The position numbers and the translations under genes were made by a program. A stretch of DNA of 64,000 bases from contig CANFOS010000006.1 of the NCBI GenBank assembly GCA_947448735.1, positions 103,835 to 167,834 of the forward strand. Reading direction: 5' to 3'. Positions 53,319 to 64,000 of this stretch are shown here, piece after piece; the first letter of the stretch is position 1; the number at the start of each line of letters is the position of its first letter. This DNA comes from Comamonadaceae bacterium (GTDB lineage: Bacteria; Pseudomonadota; Gammaproteobacteria; Burkholderiales; Burkholderiaceae_C). A model generated the notes under the pieces. That model ran no database searches and had not been told where the DNA came from. It was given only the letters and a program-made list of their open reading frames with translations.

Positions 53319-54026
53319 TCAGCGCCAGTGGCCATAGCCACGGTTGTAGCCAAGGCTGATGGACGGGCCGTAGTAAGGCCGATAGTAGGGGCGGGGGTAA
53401 TAGGCGGAATAAGACTCCACCACCACAGGCGCGACATACACGGGCTGCTGCACGGCATAGCCGGTCTGGCCAGGCTCTTGCTGGTAATAAGTTTGCGGCT
53501 GCCCAGGCTGAACTTGCTGCGCAGGAAAGCTTGGCTGCGGCGCAGCCGGCATCGCGCCTACCGGCGTGACCTGCAAGCGCACATACTGTCCAGGGTCTTG
53601 CGCCATTTGCACGTTGTACTGTGTGCCTTGGTATTCATACACCACGTTGTAATGGCTGGCGCGGTTTTCGTAAAAGGTTTGCGTGGTGCACCTCTGCACG
53701 TTTTGCACCTGCTGGCTCGTGCCTTCGACGCTGTCGCCAATCATCGCGCCGCCGATCAGGCCGATCACGGTCGTGGCGACTCGTCCGTTGCCGTTGCCAA
53801 TCGCGTTACCGACAGCGCCACCCGCCACTGCGCCCAGAAGCGCACCGGCACCAGTTTTTGGTGTTTGGGTCGCAACCTGCTGGTTGTTGCACACCTGGCG
53901 CGGCACCGCCACCTGATTCACGACAGGGGTGCTGCTGATGACGCGGGCCAAAATGTCAGTGGCTGATGCATTGAGCGCCAGCAGACTGGTGGCGGCGAGC
54001 GTCGATAAAACAATGATTTTTTTCAT
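53319..54026 (-). CDS. Glycine-zipper 2TM-domain envelope protein
   Basis: A 235-residue exported protein with a signal peptide (cleaved near NASA-TD). The glycine-zipper (about 58-103, GAGALLGAVAGGAVGNAIG) is of the Rickettsia 17-kDa-antigen type. Cys are found in RQVCNNQQ and QRCTTQTF. The C-terminal third is Pro/Gln/Tyr-rich and ends with repeated YYPRPYYRPYYG. Such proteins insert in or under the outer membrane. It ends at a shared terminator. Function is unknown. Confidence 0.88.
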   Translation of the reverse strand: MKKIIVLSTLAATSLLALNASATDILARVISSTPVVNQVAVPRQVCNNQQVATQTPKTGAGALLGAVAGGAVGNAIGNGNGRVATTVIGLIGGAMIGDSVEGTSQQVQNVQRCTTQTFYENRASHYNVVYEYQGTQYNVQMAQDPGQYVRLQVTPVGAMPAAPQPSFPAQQVQPGQPQTYYQQEPGQTGYAVQQPVYVAPVVVESYSAYYPRPYYRPYYGPSISLGYNRGYGHWR

Positions 54027-54115
54027 AATGTGAGCTCCTGATGCAGGTTAACGCATTTCAGACTGGGATGGTAAACACGGGTTCAGATCTTTACACAGCA
54101 GTTGCAATTTTCTCG

Positions 54116-54469
54116 CTATTTTGAGGCCAGCTCAGCCCATTGCGCAACATCAAAACCCACGGTCGCCTCACCATGTGGCCACTGCACCACGGGCCTTTTG
54201 ATCAGGCTGGGGTTGGCCAGTGCCAACTTTTGGGCACCCTGCGGCGTGGCAGCGCTGGCCTGGCTTGCGGCGTCCAGCTTGCGCCAGGTGCTGCCCTGAC
54301 GGTTGATCAGCCTGTCCCAGCCCACAGCGCTGGCCCAAGCTGGCAACCTGTCCGCCGGCACGCCCAGTTTTTTGAAGTCATGAAACGCATAGGCCAAGCC
54401 TTGGTCGGTCAGCCAGGATCGGGCTTTTTTAACCGTGTCGCAGTTCGCAATACCGTAAACGTCAATCAT
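54116..54469 (-). CDS. ArsC/Spx-family protein YffB-like
   Basis: A 117-residue thioredoxin-fold protein with the opening DVYGIANCDTVKKARSWL, in which the single Cys (Cys10) corresponds to the ArsC/Spx active site. It has the YffB pattern GWDRLINRQGSTWRKL and SLIKRPVVQWP. The family is related to arsenate reductase, but YffB proteins are thought to be glutathione-dependent thiol reductases and not arsenate reductases. It is alone on its strand, with a repeat copy upstream. Confidence 0.92.
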   Translation of the reverse strand: MIDVYGIANCDTVKKARSWLTDQGLAYAFHDFKKLGVPADRLPAWASAVGWDRLINRQGSTWRKLDAASQASAATPQGAQKLALANPSLIKRPVVQWPHGEATVGFDVAQWAELASK

Positions 54470-54500
54470 CGATGTGATTTTGCCATAAAAACGCCGAAAA

Positions 54501-54571
54501 ACGCCTAAAAAAGCATCAAATCAGCCTGCGGCCCAACAAAAGCGGAGGTGAGCAGCTACCAAAGTAATAGC
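54501..54571 (-). repeat. Interspersed ~70-bp repeat, copy upstream of folC
   Basis: On the minus strand: GCTATTACTTTGGTAGC (54571-54555), then CGCTTTTGTTGGGCCGCAGG and GATTTGATGCTTTTTTAGGC. The block order equals the copies at 19817 and 50739, in the opposite direction. Confidence 0.72.
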
Positions 54572-54629
54572 GTTCGAAAAGACTTGCCCGGCCAACGTCC
54601 ATTCAGCTCGGGTGACAATACGCATCAGT

Positions 54630-55949
54630 ATGAAAATCGATCCCACTGCTTACTACCTGCTCGCCGACTGGCTGGCCCACGCAGAGCGCCTGCACCCCAA
54701 AACCATTGACATGGGCCTGGCCCGGGTCAAAACGGTCGCCGACCGCATGGGGCTGACGTTTGACTGCCCCATCATCACCGTGGCGGGCACCAACGGCAAG
54801 GGTTCGACCTGCGCCATGCTGGAGGCCATCTTGCTGGAGGCAGGCTACCGCACCGGGGTGTACACATCGCCCCATCTGGTGGACTTTGAAGAGCGTTGCC
54901 GCGTGCGCGGCGACATTGTGGGCGCCGCTGATCTGGTGCGGGCTTTCGCTCGCGTCGAGGCGGCCAGAAGCCAAAACGATGACATATCGCTGACCTATTT
55001 CGAGTTCACCACCCTGGCCATCATGCAGCTGATGATGGACGCGAAACTCGATGTCGTGATTCTCGAAGTCGGCCTGGGCGGCAGGTTAGATGCGGTCAAC
55101 ATTTTCGACACCGATTGCGCCATCATCACCAGCATCGACCTGGACCACATGGAGCTGCTGGGCAACACGCGGGAATTGATCGGTTTTGAAAAAGCCGGCG
55201 TGATGCGGCCCGGCAAACCGGTGGTCGTGAGTGACCCCGTGCCGCCGCAAAGCGTGATCGATCACGCTGCCAAAGTGGGCGCCGACTTGTGGACATTCGG
55301 CAAAGACTTCAATTTTTCGGGCGACAAGCAGCAGTGGGGTTGGGCGGGCAGGGGGCGGCGTTATGCGGGGCTGGCCTATCCGGCGCTGCGGGGTGCCAAT
55401 CAGCTCATGAATGCCTCCGGCGTGCTGGCGGCGCTCACGGCGCTGCGCGACCTGCTGCCGGTCACGGCCCAAGCCGTTCGCGTCGGCCTGTCGATGGTCG
55501 AGCTGCCGGGCCGGTTTCAGATCATTCCCGGTCAGCCCACACTGGTGCTGGACGTGGCCCACAACCCGCATTCGGTGGCGGCCTTGGCCGAGAATCTGGA
55601 CGCGATGGGCTTTTACCCCTGCACCCACGCCGTGTTTGGCGCCATGGCCGACAAGGACGTCGCCCCCATGCTGGCACGGGTTGGGCCCATGGTTGACAAG
55701 TGGTACTTCACCGGCCTGCCCACCGCGCGTGCCGCCACGGCTGAGGCTTTGCAAGCCGCCTGGCAAGCGTCCAACGGCCGCCAAGATGCCGTGTCATCTG
55801 CTTACAAAACCCCTGAATTGGCGCTGCAGGCGGCCATCGCCGCCGCAGACCCCGCTGATAGAATTGTCGTGTTCGGATCTTTCTACACGGTGGGCGGTAT
55901 TTTGAAGGGCGGTTTGCCGCGTTTGTTTGCCAAACACCTGAACGCCTGA
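54630..55949 (+). CDS. folC: Bifunctional dihydrofolate synthase / folylpolyglutamate synthase
   Basis: Adds glutamate to dihydropteroate and to folates with ATP. The Mur-ligase P-loop is TVAGTNGKGSTCAMLE, and LGGRLDAVNIFD and the DVAHNPHSVAALAENL motif mark the family. The start is taken as ATG 54630 because the conserved part begins at once; GTG 54612 would add six residues and cannot be excluded, as no ribosome site is clear. It leads the classic folC-SPOR-cvpA-purF order. Confidence 0.95.
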   Translation: MKIDPTAYYLLADWLAHAERLHPKTIDMGLARVKTVADRMGLTFDCPIITVAGTNGKGSTCAMLEAILLEAGYRTGVYTSPHLVDFEERCRVRGDIVGAADLVRAFARVEAARSQNDDISLTYFEFTTLAIMQLMMDAKLDVVILEVGLGGRLDAVNIFDTDCAIITSIDLDHMELLGNTRELIGFEKAGVMRPGKPVVVSDPVPPQSVIDHAAKVGADLWTFGKDFNFSGDKQQWGWAGRGRRYAGLAYPALRGANQLMNASGVLAALTALRDLLPVTAQAVRVGLSMVELPGRFQIIPGQPTLVLDVAHNPHSVAALAENLDAMGFYPCTHAVFGAMADKDVAPMLARVGPMVDKWYFTGLPTARAATAEALQAAWQASNGRQDAVSSAYKTPELALQAAIAAADPADRIVVFGSFYTVGGILKGGLPRLFAKHLNA

Positions 55950-56026
55950 ACGCGTGTTACCGCCGTTCCAACACGCCCTGCCGACCCAAGCCAAACGATA
56001 AGCTCACAAAGATCAAAGTCAGCACC

Positions 56027-56785
56027 ATGCCGTTTTTCAACTTTCGCCGGGCTTCTTCAACATCCTCCAGCGCGTCCAGCGCGCCACCGCCTGAGAGCAT
56101 GGACGTTGTTCGAAAGCGCGCCAAGCACCGCCTGATCGGCAGCGCCGTGCTGGTGCTGGCCGGCGTGGTGGTGTTTCCTTTGTTGTTTGACACCCAGCCC
56201 AGGCCGATCTCGGTGGATATTCCAATTCAAATTCCGGGAAAAAACACGGTCAGTCCTCTGGCCATGCCTGCCAAGCCCGAGCCACTGGGGGCTCAGCCCG
56301 AGAGCGATCCCGTTGCTCCCGCAGCGAGCCTGACGCCCAAAGAAGAAATCGTGCCTGAAAAGCTTGCAGCACCTGCGGCTGCAGCCCCCGTCGTTGCCAA
56401 ACCCGACATCAAACCGGTTGAAAAAGCGGAGGTCAAAGCCGAACCGAAAGCCGAACCGAAAGCCGACCCCCAAGTGGCTCTCAAGGCAGACGACGGCGCA
56501 CGCGCCAGTGCCTTGCTCAACGGCCTGCCTGCCAATGCTGCATCTGCCCCCGCCGACAGCCGCTTGGTGGTGCAGGTGGGCTCGTTTGCCGATGCTGACA
56601 AGGCCAGGGAAGTGCGCCAAAAACTCGAAAAAGCAGGCATGAAGACCTACACGCAAATAGCAGATACCAAAGACGGCAAGCGCACTCGGGTGCGCGTCGG
56701 CCCGTACACCACCAAGGCCGAGGCCGATAAAGCTGCCAGCAAGATCAAAGCGCTTGATTTGCCTGCGTCTGTCCTCATCTTGTAA
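56027..56785 (+). CDS. SPOR-domain cell-division protein (DedD-like)
   Basis: A 252-residue inner-membrane protein: a short cytoplasmic basic N-terminus, one TM (about 35-53), a Pro/Ala/Lys-rich periplasmic linker with repeats of KAEPKAEPKAD, and a C-terminal SPOR domain (about 180-252, LVVQVGSFADADKAREVRQKL). SPOR domains bind denuded septal peptidoglycan. It lies between folC and cvpA, where dedD is found in enterobacteria, so a DedD-like division role is likely. Confidence 0.92.
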   Translation: MPFFNFRRASSTSSSASSAPPPESMDVVRKRAKHRLIGSAVLVLAGVVVFPLLFDTQPRPISVDIPIQIPGKNTVSPLAMPAKPEPLGAQPESDPVAPAASLTPKEEIVPEKLAAPAAAAPVVAKPDIKPVEKAEVKAEPKAEPKADPQVALKADDGARASALLNGLPANAASAPADSRLVVQVGSFADADKAREVRQKLEKAGMKTYTQIADTKDGKRTRVRVGPYTTKAEADKAASKIKALDLPASVLIL

Positions 56786-56800
56786 CCATCGTTCAACACT

Positions 56801-57292
56801 GTGTCTATCGCGGCTGTCGACTGGGCCTTGCTGGCTGTCCTGGTTTTTTCCATGCTGCTGGGCGCTTGGCGCGGTCTGGTTTACGAAGTCTTGTCGGTGC
56901 TGGGCTGGGCGGTGTCGTTTTATATTGCGCATTACTTTGCACCCCAGGTCTCGGGCTGGCTGCCGATGCAGTCGAGCAGTAACGCTGTGCGGTATGCGGC
57001 AGCATTTGTGCTGGTGTTTGTGGTGGCCGTGTTCACGGCGGGCCTGCTTGCTTCTTTGCTGAAAAAACTGACCCAAGCCATTGGCCTGCGGCCGATTGAC
57101 CGAACCATGGGGGCGGCGTTCGGCCTGGTGCGCGGGGTGATTCTTTTACTGGCCGCTTCGGTCGTGGTGGGCATGACAGATCTGAAAGAAAGTAACTGGT
57201 GGCAAGACTCCAAAGGCGCCCCGGTGCTGACCGCCACCCTGAACGGCCTGAAGCCCGTGTTGCCTGAACAATTTACAAAATATTTAAACTAG
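56801..57292 (+). CDS. cvpA: CvpA family membrane protein
   Basis: A 163-residue protein with four hydrophobic segments. The CvpA pattern AVDWALLAVLVFSMLLGAWRG opens the protein, GLRPIDRTMGAAFGLVRGV follows the third segment. The start is GTG 56801, 15 bp after the SPOR gene stop. CvpA is needed for colicin V export and for bile or envelope tolerance in enterobacteria; the core role is unclear. It sits before purF as in E. coli. Confidence 0.92.
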   Translation: MSIAAVDWALLAVLVFSMLLGAWRGLVYEVLSVLGWAVSFYIAHYFAPQVSGWLPMQSSSNAVRYAAAFVLVFVVAVFTAGLLASLLKKLTQAIGLRPIDRTMGAAFGLVRGVILLLAASVVVGMTDLKESNWWQDSKGAPVLTATLNGLKPVLPEQFTKYLN

Positions 57293-57412
57293 AAATATGA
57301 CCCCCACGCTTGTCACTCCGCGACCTGCGCTGGCCTTCGAGAAGGCGCATTTTGGTCGGGGGCGGCCCAGCCAAAAATCTTTGAAAGAACCTAAACCCAT
57401 GATCGAAACACC

Positions 57413-58936
<1,524 letters not shown>

Positions 58937-58941
58937 AACAC

Positions 58942-60165
58942 ATGGCTAAAAAGCTACCCGACGGTCTGCACATCGACACGCTGGCCGTGCGCGCTGCGGT
59001 TGACAAAAGCCAGTACGGCGAAAACTCTGAAGCGCTGTACCTGACCAGCAGCTTTGTGCAGCCCGATGCAGCCACAGCGGCGCGCCGCTTTGCGAATGAA
59101 GAAGAAGGCTACATCTATTCGCGCTTTACCAACCCCACCGTCACCAGCATGGAGCAGCGCCTGGCGGCCATGGAGGGCACCGAGGCCTGCATTGGCACAT
59201 CTAGCGGCATGGCAGCCATCTTGCTGATGTGCATGGGCCTGCTTAAAAGCGGCGACCACGTGATCTGCTCGCAGTCTGTGTTTGGCTCCACCATCAAATT
59301 GATCGCGGGCGAATTTGGCAAGTTTGGTGTCCAAAGCACCTTTGTGTCACAAACCGACGTGGCCCAATGGCAAGCGGCCGTCAAGCCCAACACCAAGCTG
59401 CTGTTTGCCGAAACCCCCACCAACCCGTTGACCGAAGTGTGTGACGTGCGCGCGCTGGCAGACATTGCCCACGCTGCGGGTGCGCTGCTGGCGGTTGACA
59501 ACTGCTTTTGCTCACCCTCCCTGTCGCGCCCGGTAGAGATGGGTGCCGACCTCATCATCCATTCAGGCACCAAATACCTCGACGGCCAAGGGCGCGTGAT
59601 TGCAGGCGCGATTTGCGGGCCGAAAAAACTGATCGACGACAAGTTTGTACCTGTCATGCGCAGCGCAGGCATGACGCTGTCGGCCTTCAATGCCTGGATC
59701 GTGCTCAAGGGGCTGGAGACGCTGGCGATTCGCATGCAGGCCCAAAGCGCCAATGCGCTCGCGCTGGCCACCTGGCTGGAGGCACAGCCGCAGGTGGCGC
59801 GGGTGCATTACCCGGGCCTGGCGTCGCACCCGCAGCACGCGCTGGCCATGCGCCAGCAAACCATCAACGGCCAGGGCTGCGGCGGCGCGGTGCTGTCGTT
59901 TGATGTCAAAAGCACAGACGTTCAGGACGCCAGGCGCAAGTCATTTCACGTGATCGACTGCACCCAAGTGATGAGCATCACCGCCAACCTGGGCGACACC
60001 AAAACCACCATCACCCATCCCGCCACCACATCACATGGTCGCCTGACAGAAGCGCAGCGCCAGGCTGCAGGTATCGGCCAGGGCTTGATCCGGGTGGCGG
60101 TGGGGCTTGAATTTATCGACGACCTCAAGGCTGACTTGCAGCGCGGTCTGGACAGCCTGACCTAA
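58942..60165 (+). CDS. metZ: O-succinylhomoserine sulfhydrylase
   Basis: A 407-residue PLP enzyme that converts O-succinylhomoserine and sulfide to homocysteine. PLP-binding Lys is in [12 protein letters not shown], and [21 protein letters not shown] is the substrate loop shared by the Cys/Met metabolism family. The start is ATG 58942, ten bases after AGGAGG at 58926-58931 within the end of purF; a TTG at 58933 is too near that site. Following purF directly, it is in the usual Burkholderiales place for metZ. Confidence 0.93.
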   Translation: MAKKLPDGLHIDTLAVRAAVDKSQYGENSEALYLTSSFVQPDAATAARRFANEEEGYIYSRFTNPTVTSMEQRLAAMEGTEACIGTSSGMAAILLMCMGLLKSGDHVICSQSVFGSTIKLIAGEFGKFGVQSTFVSQTDVAQWQAAVKPNTKLLFAETPTNPLTEVCDVRALADIAHAAGALLAVDNCFCSPSLSRPVEMGADLIIHSGTKYLDGQGRVIAGAICGPKKLIDDKFVPVMRSAGMTLSAFNAWIVLKGLETLAIRMQAQSANALALATWLEAQPQVARVHYPGLASHPQHALAMRQQTINGQGCGGAVLSFDVKSTDVQDARRKSFHVIDCTQVMSITANLGDTKTTITHPATTSHGRLTEAQRQAAGIGQGLIRVAVGLEFIDDLKADLQRGLDSLT

Positions 60166-60172
60166 CACTCTC

Positions 60173-61576
60173 ATGACAACCCGCACACGATTTGCGCCAT
60201 CACCCACCGGCTTCATCCACCTTGGCAACATCCGCTCGGCCCTGTACCCGTGGGCGTTTGCACGCTCAACCGGGGGCGACTTTATTTTGCGGATTGAAGA
60301 CACCGACCTGGAGCGCTCTAATCAGGCCTCGGTCGATGTGATCATTGAAGGCATGCGCTGGCTGGGCTTGAACCACGACGAAGGCCCGTTCTACCAAATG
60401 CAGCGCATGGACCGCTACAAGGCGGTATTGGCCGAGCTGCAAGCCGCCGGGCATGTGTACCCCTGCTACATGAGCATGGCCGAGCTTGACGCCCTGCGCG
60501 AGGCACAAACCCAAGCCAAAGAAAAGCCCCGCTACGACGGCACCTGGCGGCCCGCACCCGGCAAAACCTTGCCCCCCATTCCTGCAGGCGTGCAACCCGT
60601 TCTGCGGTTTAAAAACCCGCAAGGCGGCAGCGTGGTGTGGGACGACAAGGTCAAGGGCCGCATCGAGATCAGCAACGACGAACTCGACGACCTGGTCATT
60701 GCCCGACCCGCGCAAAACGGCGAAGCCGTGGGCACCCCGACCTATAACTTTTGTGTGGTGGTGGACGACATCGACATGGCCATCACCCATGTGATTCGCG
60801 GAGACGACCACGTCAACAACACGCCGCGCCAGATCAATATTTTCAAGGCGCTTGGCAAAGACGTGCCGGTGTACGCGCACCTGCCCACTGTTCTCAATGA
60901 ACTGGGCGAAAAAATGTCCAAGCGCAGCGGCGCCAAAGCCGTCACGCAGTACGCGGCCGAAGGCTATCTGCCAGACGCCATGGTCAATTACCTCGCGCGC
61001 CTCGGCTGGAGCCACGGCGACGACGAAATTTTCAGCCGTGAGCAGTTTGTGGCCTGGTTCAATTTAGACCACCTGGGCAAAAGCGCCGCACAGTTTGACG
61101 AAGCCAAACTGCGCTGGGTCAACGCCCAACATCTGAAAGCCATGAGCGATGCTGCCCTGGCCGATGCGGTCAAACCGTTTCTTTCGACGGATGCAGCCGC
61201 TGGCCTTGATGACGCGCGTCTGGCGCGTGGCTGTGGTTTGTTCAAAGACCGCTGCAGCACGCTGGTCGAGTTGGCCCACTGGCTGCAAGTGCTGGTCAAA
61301 GGCGGGCAAGCCAGTAGCGATGATGTTGCGTTGCACGTGACCGACGCCGTGCGCCCCGCATTGGCCCTGCTGGCCGATGCCTTGAGCAGCTGCGAGTGGA
61401 GCAAAGCCGGCATTTCCGCAGCCATCAAACAGGTCTTGGGCCAAAGCAGTTTGAAGATGCCGCAACTTGCCATGCCGGTGCGCGTGCTGGTGATGGGCAC
61501 GCCACAAACGCCATCACTTGACGCGATTTTGGAGCTGATGGTGCGCGAAGATGTCATCGCACGATTGAAGTCTTGA
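60173..61576 (+). CDS. gltX: Glutamyl-tRNA synthetase
   Basis: Charges tRNA-Glu. The class I motif is [19 protein letters not shown], and the KMSKS-type loop is [14 protein letters not shown]. The 467-residue length is typical. A CxC-type zinc site is not present in this type of GltX. It begins 7 bp after metZ, and is followed by a promoter overlapping its end and by a tRNA cluster that includes tRNA-Glu, its own substrate. Confidence 0.96.
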   Translation: MTTRTRFAPSPTGFIHLGNIRSALYPWAFARSTGGDFILRIEDTDLERSNQASVDVIIEGMRWLGLNHDEGPFYQMQRMDRYKAVLAELQAAGHVYPCYMSMAELDALREAQTQAKEKPRYDGTWRPAPGKTLPPIPAGVQPVLRFKNPQGGSVVWDDKVKGRIEISNDELDDLVIARPAQNGEAVGTPTYNFCVVVDDIDMAITHVIRGDDHVNNTPRQINIFKALGKDVPVYAHLPTVLNELGEKMSKRSGAKAVTQYAAEGYLPDAMVNYLARLGWSHGDDEIFSREQFVAWFNLDHLGKSAAQFDEAKLRWVNAQHLKAMSDAALADAVKPFLSTDAAAGLDDARLARGCGLFKDRCSTLVELAHWLQVLVKGGQASSDDVALHVTDAVRPALALLADALSSCEWSKAGISAAIKQVLGQSSLKMPQLAMPVRVLVMGTPQTPSLDAILELMVREDVIARLKS

Positions 61577-61602
61577 AGTACCGGCATTTTTCGGGCTATA
61601 AT
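61573..61602 (+). promoter_or_regulatory. Promoter of the tRNA-Ala/Glu/Asp cluster
   Basis: TTGAAG (61573-61578) and a perfect TATAAT (61597-61602) are separated by 18 bp. The -35 box overlaps the gltX stop. The first tRNA starts 40 bases after the -10. Confidence 0.75.
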
Positions 61603-61641
61603 TCAAGGCTTGACGGAATTTGCAGCAATGTATGTTCCAGA

Positions 61642-61717
<76 letters not shown>

Positions 61718-61818
61718 ATTTATTTGGTGATCGTTGAGAAAAGTTAAGAGGTTTTGTCAGGCGAGTTTGTGTAAAAGCAAGTTTTGTCTGGCAGGTGAAG
61801 TATCAGTTTTAAGGCTTT

Positions 61819-61894
61819 GACCCCATCGTCTAGAGGCCTAGGACATCACCCTTTCACGGTGAGTACCGGGGTTCGAATCCCCGTGGGGTCGCCA
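61819..61894 (+). tRNA. tRNA-Glu(TTC)
   Basis: 76 nt with acceptor GACCCCA/TGGGGTC, G73 and encoded CCA. The anticodon loop is CTTTCAC, anticodon TTC. T arm CCGGG-GTTCGAATCCCCG is regular. Only tRNA-Glu is seen in the window, close to gltX. Confidence 0.97.
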
Positions 61895-61964
61895 AGTTTT
61901 CACTGCAAAGTGAGACGGCACAAGACGGTAGCGCTTGGCTCGCAAGAGTAAAAGCTACCTACCA

Positions 61965-62041
61965 GGAGTGGTAGTTCAGTTGGTTAGAATACCGGCCTGT
62001 CACGCCGGGGGTCGCGGGTTCGAGTCCCGTCCGCTCCGCCA
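61965..62041 (+). tRNA. tRNA-Asp(GTC)
   Basis: 77 nt with acceptor GGAGTGG/CCGCTCC (one T-G pair), G73 and encoded CCA. Anticodon stem-loop CCGGC-CTGTCAC-GCCGG, anticodon GTC. Last gene of the three-tRNA cluster, directly before a terminator. Confidence 0.97.
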
Positions 62042-62045
62042 GTTT

Positions 62046-62081
62046 AAAAGCCCTGTTTCTCATTGAGTCACAGGGCTTTTT
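62046..62081 (+). terminator. Intrinsic terminator of the tRNA cluster
   Basis: AAAAGCCCTGT (62046-62056) and ACAGGGCTTTT (62070-62080) form an 11-bp stem with a 13-base loop, ending in a T run. Confidence 0.88.
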
Positions 62082-62292
62082 GCTTTCTGGGCTTTACATG
62101 TCACCCCTTGAACTCACCCCATGTCATTACATCAAGGTCACACACACCTTCAGCTACCCACTAAGTTTCCCCAGGAGACAGCGATAGGGTCTGCTTGGTT
62201 TTGGGGCTTTGAATCGCCATTTAACTGGCAATGCAACACAGCAAGATTGACAAAGGAAGCAGCTAATCTTGCATCAACTTAGGATGATTGAA

Positions 62293-62715
62293 TGTGGCCG
62301 GGTCGGCTTGCTCACCGGCGCTCTGCTACTGAAAAAGTCGGTCCGGCGTAATAACGATGTTTTCGATTTCCGAGCTGGCTTGTGCTTCCAGGGGCGGCAG
62401 CGCATTGATCAAAACCCCTTGATTGAAACTTAGCTCCGCTGCATGTTCAAGTTCTGCCGAGGCTGCGCGCGCAGCAATGCACTGCTTGAGTGCCGGGCGT
62501 GTCTCTACCTCTGCGGCTGGCGGCAAGGGTGGCAACGCTGGCGCTGAATTTTGGGGATGCTCCAATTTCCCAATATGTGGGGTCTGCAGCAACTTGGCTG
62601 AAACGACAGCGAGTGAGATAGATGCGTCTTGCAAGCCGAAGAACAGACAGGCCGCGTCATTCAAACTCGGCATGTCAGGTTGATTGGCATTTGCAGAAGT
62701 TGCAGCGCCAGGCAT
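62293..62715 (-). pseudogene. Decayed Fic-family gene (N-terminal part only)
   Basis: The reading frame shows the N-terminal domain of class II Fic proteins: [38 protein letters not shown] and [16 protein letters not shown]. The last contains the inhibitory-helix motif [S/T]xxxE[G/N] as SSEIEN. A TAG at 62326-62328 interrupts the frame, yet the next codons still read QADPAT, as in intact Fic proteins, before homology ends near 62293. The catalytic HPFxxGNGR domain is absent. The first 60 or so residues overlap the neighbouring DUF2063 end and look foreign to the family, so the true start is lost or lies near 62535. Clearly a remnant. Confidence 0.8.
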
Positions 62716-64000
62716 TGCTGCAAACTGGCGCGCAAATCAAATCCTGAGTCCAGTGCCAGCGCTGCGTCCACAGCCATGCCAAATGGCTGCCCTGCATCTA
62801 TTTCACTAAGCCAGGCATATCCGGCTGGCGTCAAATCTTCAACCAGCGGCTTCCAGTTCGGTCGACAGACCACGGCATAGCCAACTTGGCGCAGCGGGTC
62901 AGGAAACTTGATCTCGGAGATTGCGCCTGTCACTTCATCGCCATGGCCTCCCGTGGCGATCTGATGTGCGCGCCAAATGGCGAAGGTTGCCCACTCCGAG
63001 CGCAACAGGGTACAGGCCGGATGCAGTCGGAATTGGGTTTGATCCAGTTGTTCCGCAGAGAGTGACGTCAAAGCCTGCGCATCCAGTTCAGCAGCATCAT
63101 CAGAATAGTAGGCTCGCTGCAAAGCCCATTCCAGCCGAGCCATGTCTGGAAAGTATTCATACTGTTCAACAGGTGGAAACTGCGCCAGGAAGTCTGCAAA
63201 TCGCGCGCCGAACCGATTCAAATCGCCGTTATCGGACGGATGGACATGACCATAGGCACGCGTCAATGCCGAGAAGAATTCTTCTCCAACCAGTTGCTGC
63301 AAGACCGGATAACTCGCTGCTAGGGTTTTCTCCCAAATGCCCATGAGATTGCCGCGATACTGCGCGAAGCGGGCCATAAATTGCCCGCCTTCACCACGAA
63401 AAAAGTCAGGCGTAGTCTGTGAAAACAGTGACTCTGCGAATACACACTGAATGACATCGAGAGGTGGTTCAATGGAAGTGTCAGTCATCACTGGATTGAT
63501 CGGGTCAGCGTGAGCATTGGTAGCTTGCCTAGAAACCCCTACTTCTAGCATCAGTGCGCGGGCCTTATCGGCCTCACCCAACAACACCGCAAGTGGTGGA
63601 ACATCGGTATCCCACTCCACCAGGGTGGGCACCGCGCCAAAACGACGTAAGGCGGTTCGGTACAACTCCCAGACCGAATCTGCCACCACATCGCCGTGAT
63701 GGTCGACCACTGCGTCTGGCGTCACAAGGTGTCCGGCGAGGTGAATTTCACCGACCATGTGCTTTGGCACGCAGGCAATCGCCTCAATTGCGGATTCATG
63801 GTGATTGCATTGATTGACGAATAGATTGTTCACGTCCAGCAGAATGCCGCACCCGGTGCGCTGGGCCACCGCGACGAGAAACTGCATCTCGCTCATCTGA
63901 TCGGCTTGATAACGCAGATAGGTCGACACGTTTTCCAGCAGAATCGAACGGCGCAGCAACTGCTGCACCCGGTCCACCCGGTCGCACACCAGATTCAGCG
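62661..64000 (-). CDS. Fused DUF692 (MNIO) / DUF2063 protein, BufB-BufC type (5' end outside)
   Basis: The frame is open to the right edge, so the first part of the DUF692 domain is missing. What is visible covers the second half of a multinuclear iron oxidase barrel with metal ligands in [35 protein letters not shown] and LVEWDTDVP. This is joined without a stop to a DUF2063 domain (from about 63420; [68 protein letters not shown]). DUF692 and DUF2063 proteins are usually separate partners (BufB/BufC) that modify Cys in bufferin peptides for copper handling. Fusion into one chain is less common. The precursor gene would lie beyond the window. Confidence 0.88.
   Translation of the reverse strand, partial: LNLVCDRVDRVQQLLRRSILLENVSTYLRYQADQMSEMQFLVAVAQRTGCGILLDVNNLFVNQCNHHESAIEAIACVPKHMVGEIHLAGHLVTPDAVVDHHGDVVADSVWELYRTALRRFGAVPTLVEWDTDVPPLAVLLGEADKARALMLEVGVSRQATNAHADPINPVMTDTSIEPPLDVIQCVFAESLFSQTTPDFFRGEGGQFMARFAQYRGNLMGIWEKTLAASYPVLQQLVGEEFFSALTRAYGHVHPSDNGDLNRFGARFADFLAQFPPVEQYEYFPDMARLEWALQRAYYSDDAAELDAQALTSLSAEQLDQTQFRLHPACTLLRSEWATFAIWRAHQIATGGHGDEVTGAISEIKFPDPLRQVGYAVVCRPNWKPLVEDLTPAGYAWLSEIDAGQPFGMAVDAALALDSGFDLRASLQQCLALQLLQMPINLTCRV

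Overview
The window looks like a chromosomal segment of a betaproteobacterium of the order Burkholderiales, most likely family Comamonadaceae (Rhodoferax/Polaromonas-like). This is inferred from GC-rich codon use, from gene orders such as gpmA-ctpA-moeB facing rhodanese-grxC-secB-gpsA, folC-SPOR-cvpA-purF-metZ and fkpB-ispH, and from protein sequences. No 16S gene is present, so the genus is not proven. About seventy genes or gene fragments, four tRNAs and one insertion sequence are visible. Most of it is ordinary housekeeping sequence.

Layout. 1-3.9 kb: end of an ATP-dependent DNA ligase, folE, a BLUF blue-light sensor, a DUF429 protein and a thermonuclease-like protein. 3.9-9.5 kb: an envelope/stress module (CsbD, two BON lipoproteins, three YqjK/YqjE/YqjD-like membrane proteins, DUF1328) beside a CHASE3 histidine kinase with a divergent NarL-type regulator and a single-domain receiver. 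9.6-24.9 kb: AsmA, moeB, ctpA, gpmA, rhodanese, grxC, secB, gpsA, panC, panB, scpA, DUF3460, YoaK, a VapBC toxin-antitoxin pair with a recognisable operator, metG and mrp. 24.9-33.5 kb: a formate unit made of a LysR regulator, an OFA-family oxalate/formate transporter, a two-subunit NAD-linked formate dehydrogenase with a fused diaphorase subunit, and fdhD.

33.6-42.6 kb: an FtsX-type permease without its ATPase, truncated haemoglobin, a phytase-like secreted esterase, Smr, radC, fkpB, ispH, serS and tRNA-Ser. 42.6-46.0 kb is the accessory stretch: a secreted protease gene cut by an IS407-type IS3 element, a secreted cysteine-containing protein of unknown function, and an orphan LuxR-type regulator whose phospho-acceptor Asp is replaced by Glu. 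46.2-61.6 kb: trpS, a site-2-type protease, a YciO/Sua5 protein, an EamA transporter, a PHP phosphatase, argG, ppnP, an orphan RskA-like anti-sigma protein, a glycine-zipper protein, yffB, folC, SPOR, cvpA, purF, metZ and gltX. 61.6-64 kb: tRNA-Ala, tRNA-Glu and tRNA-Asp, a decayed Fic gene, and the 3' part of a fused DUF692 (MNIO) plus DUF2063 gene of the kind that matures copper-binding bufferin peptides. It runs off the right edge.

Three things stand out. First, a family of about 70-bp interspersed repeats (seven full copies and two probable half copies) lies mainly between genes, but also inside gpsA, inside the linker of the fused formate dehydrogenase subunit, and over the ligase stop codon. 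Second, fdhD is preceded by a (GGTCAT)6 microsatellite that supplies six in-frame ATGs, and its reading frame contains a palindromic repeat. Third, the response regulator at 45.4-46.0 kb carries a built-in acidic substitution at its phosphorylation site. The fused MNIO gene at the right edge is the best lead for a peptide-modification system, but its precursor would lie outside the window.
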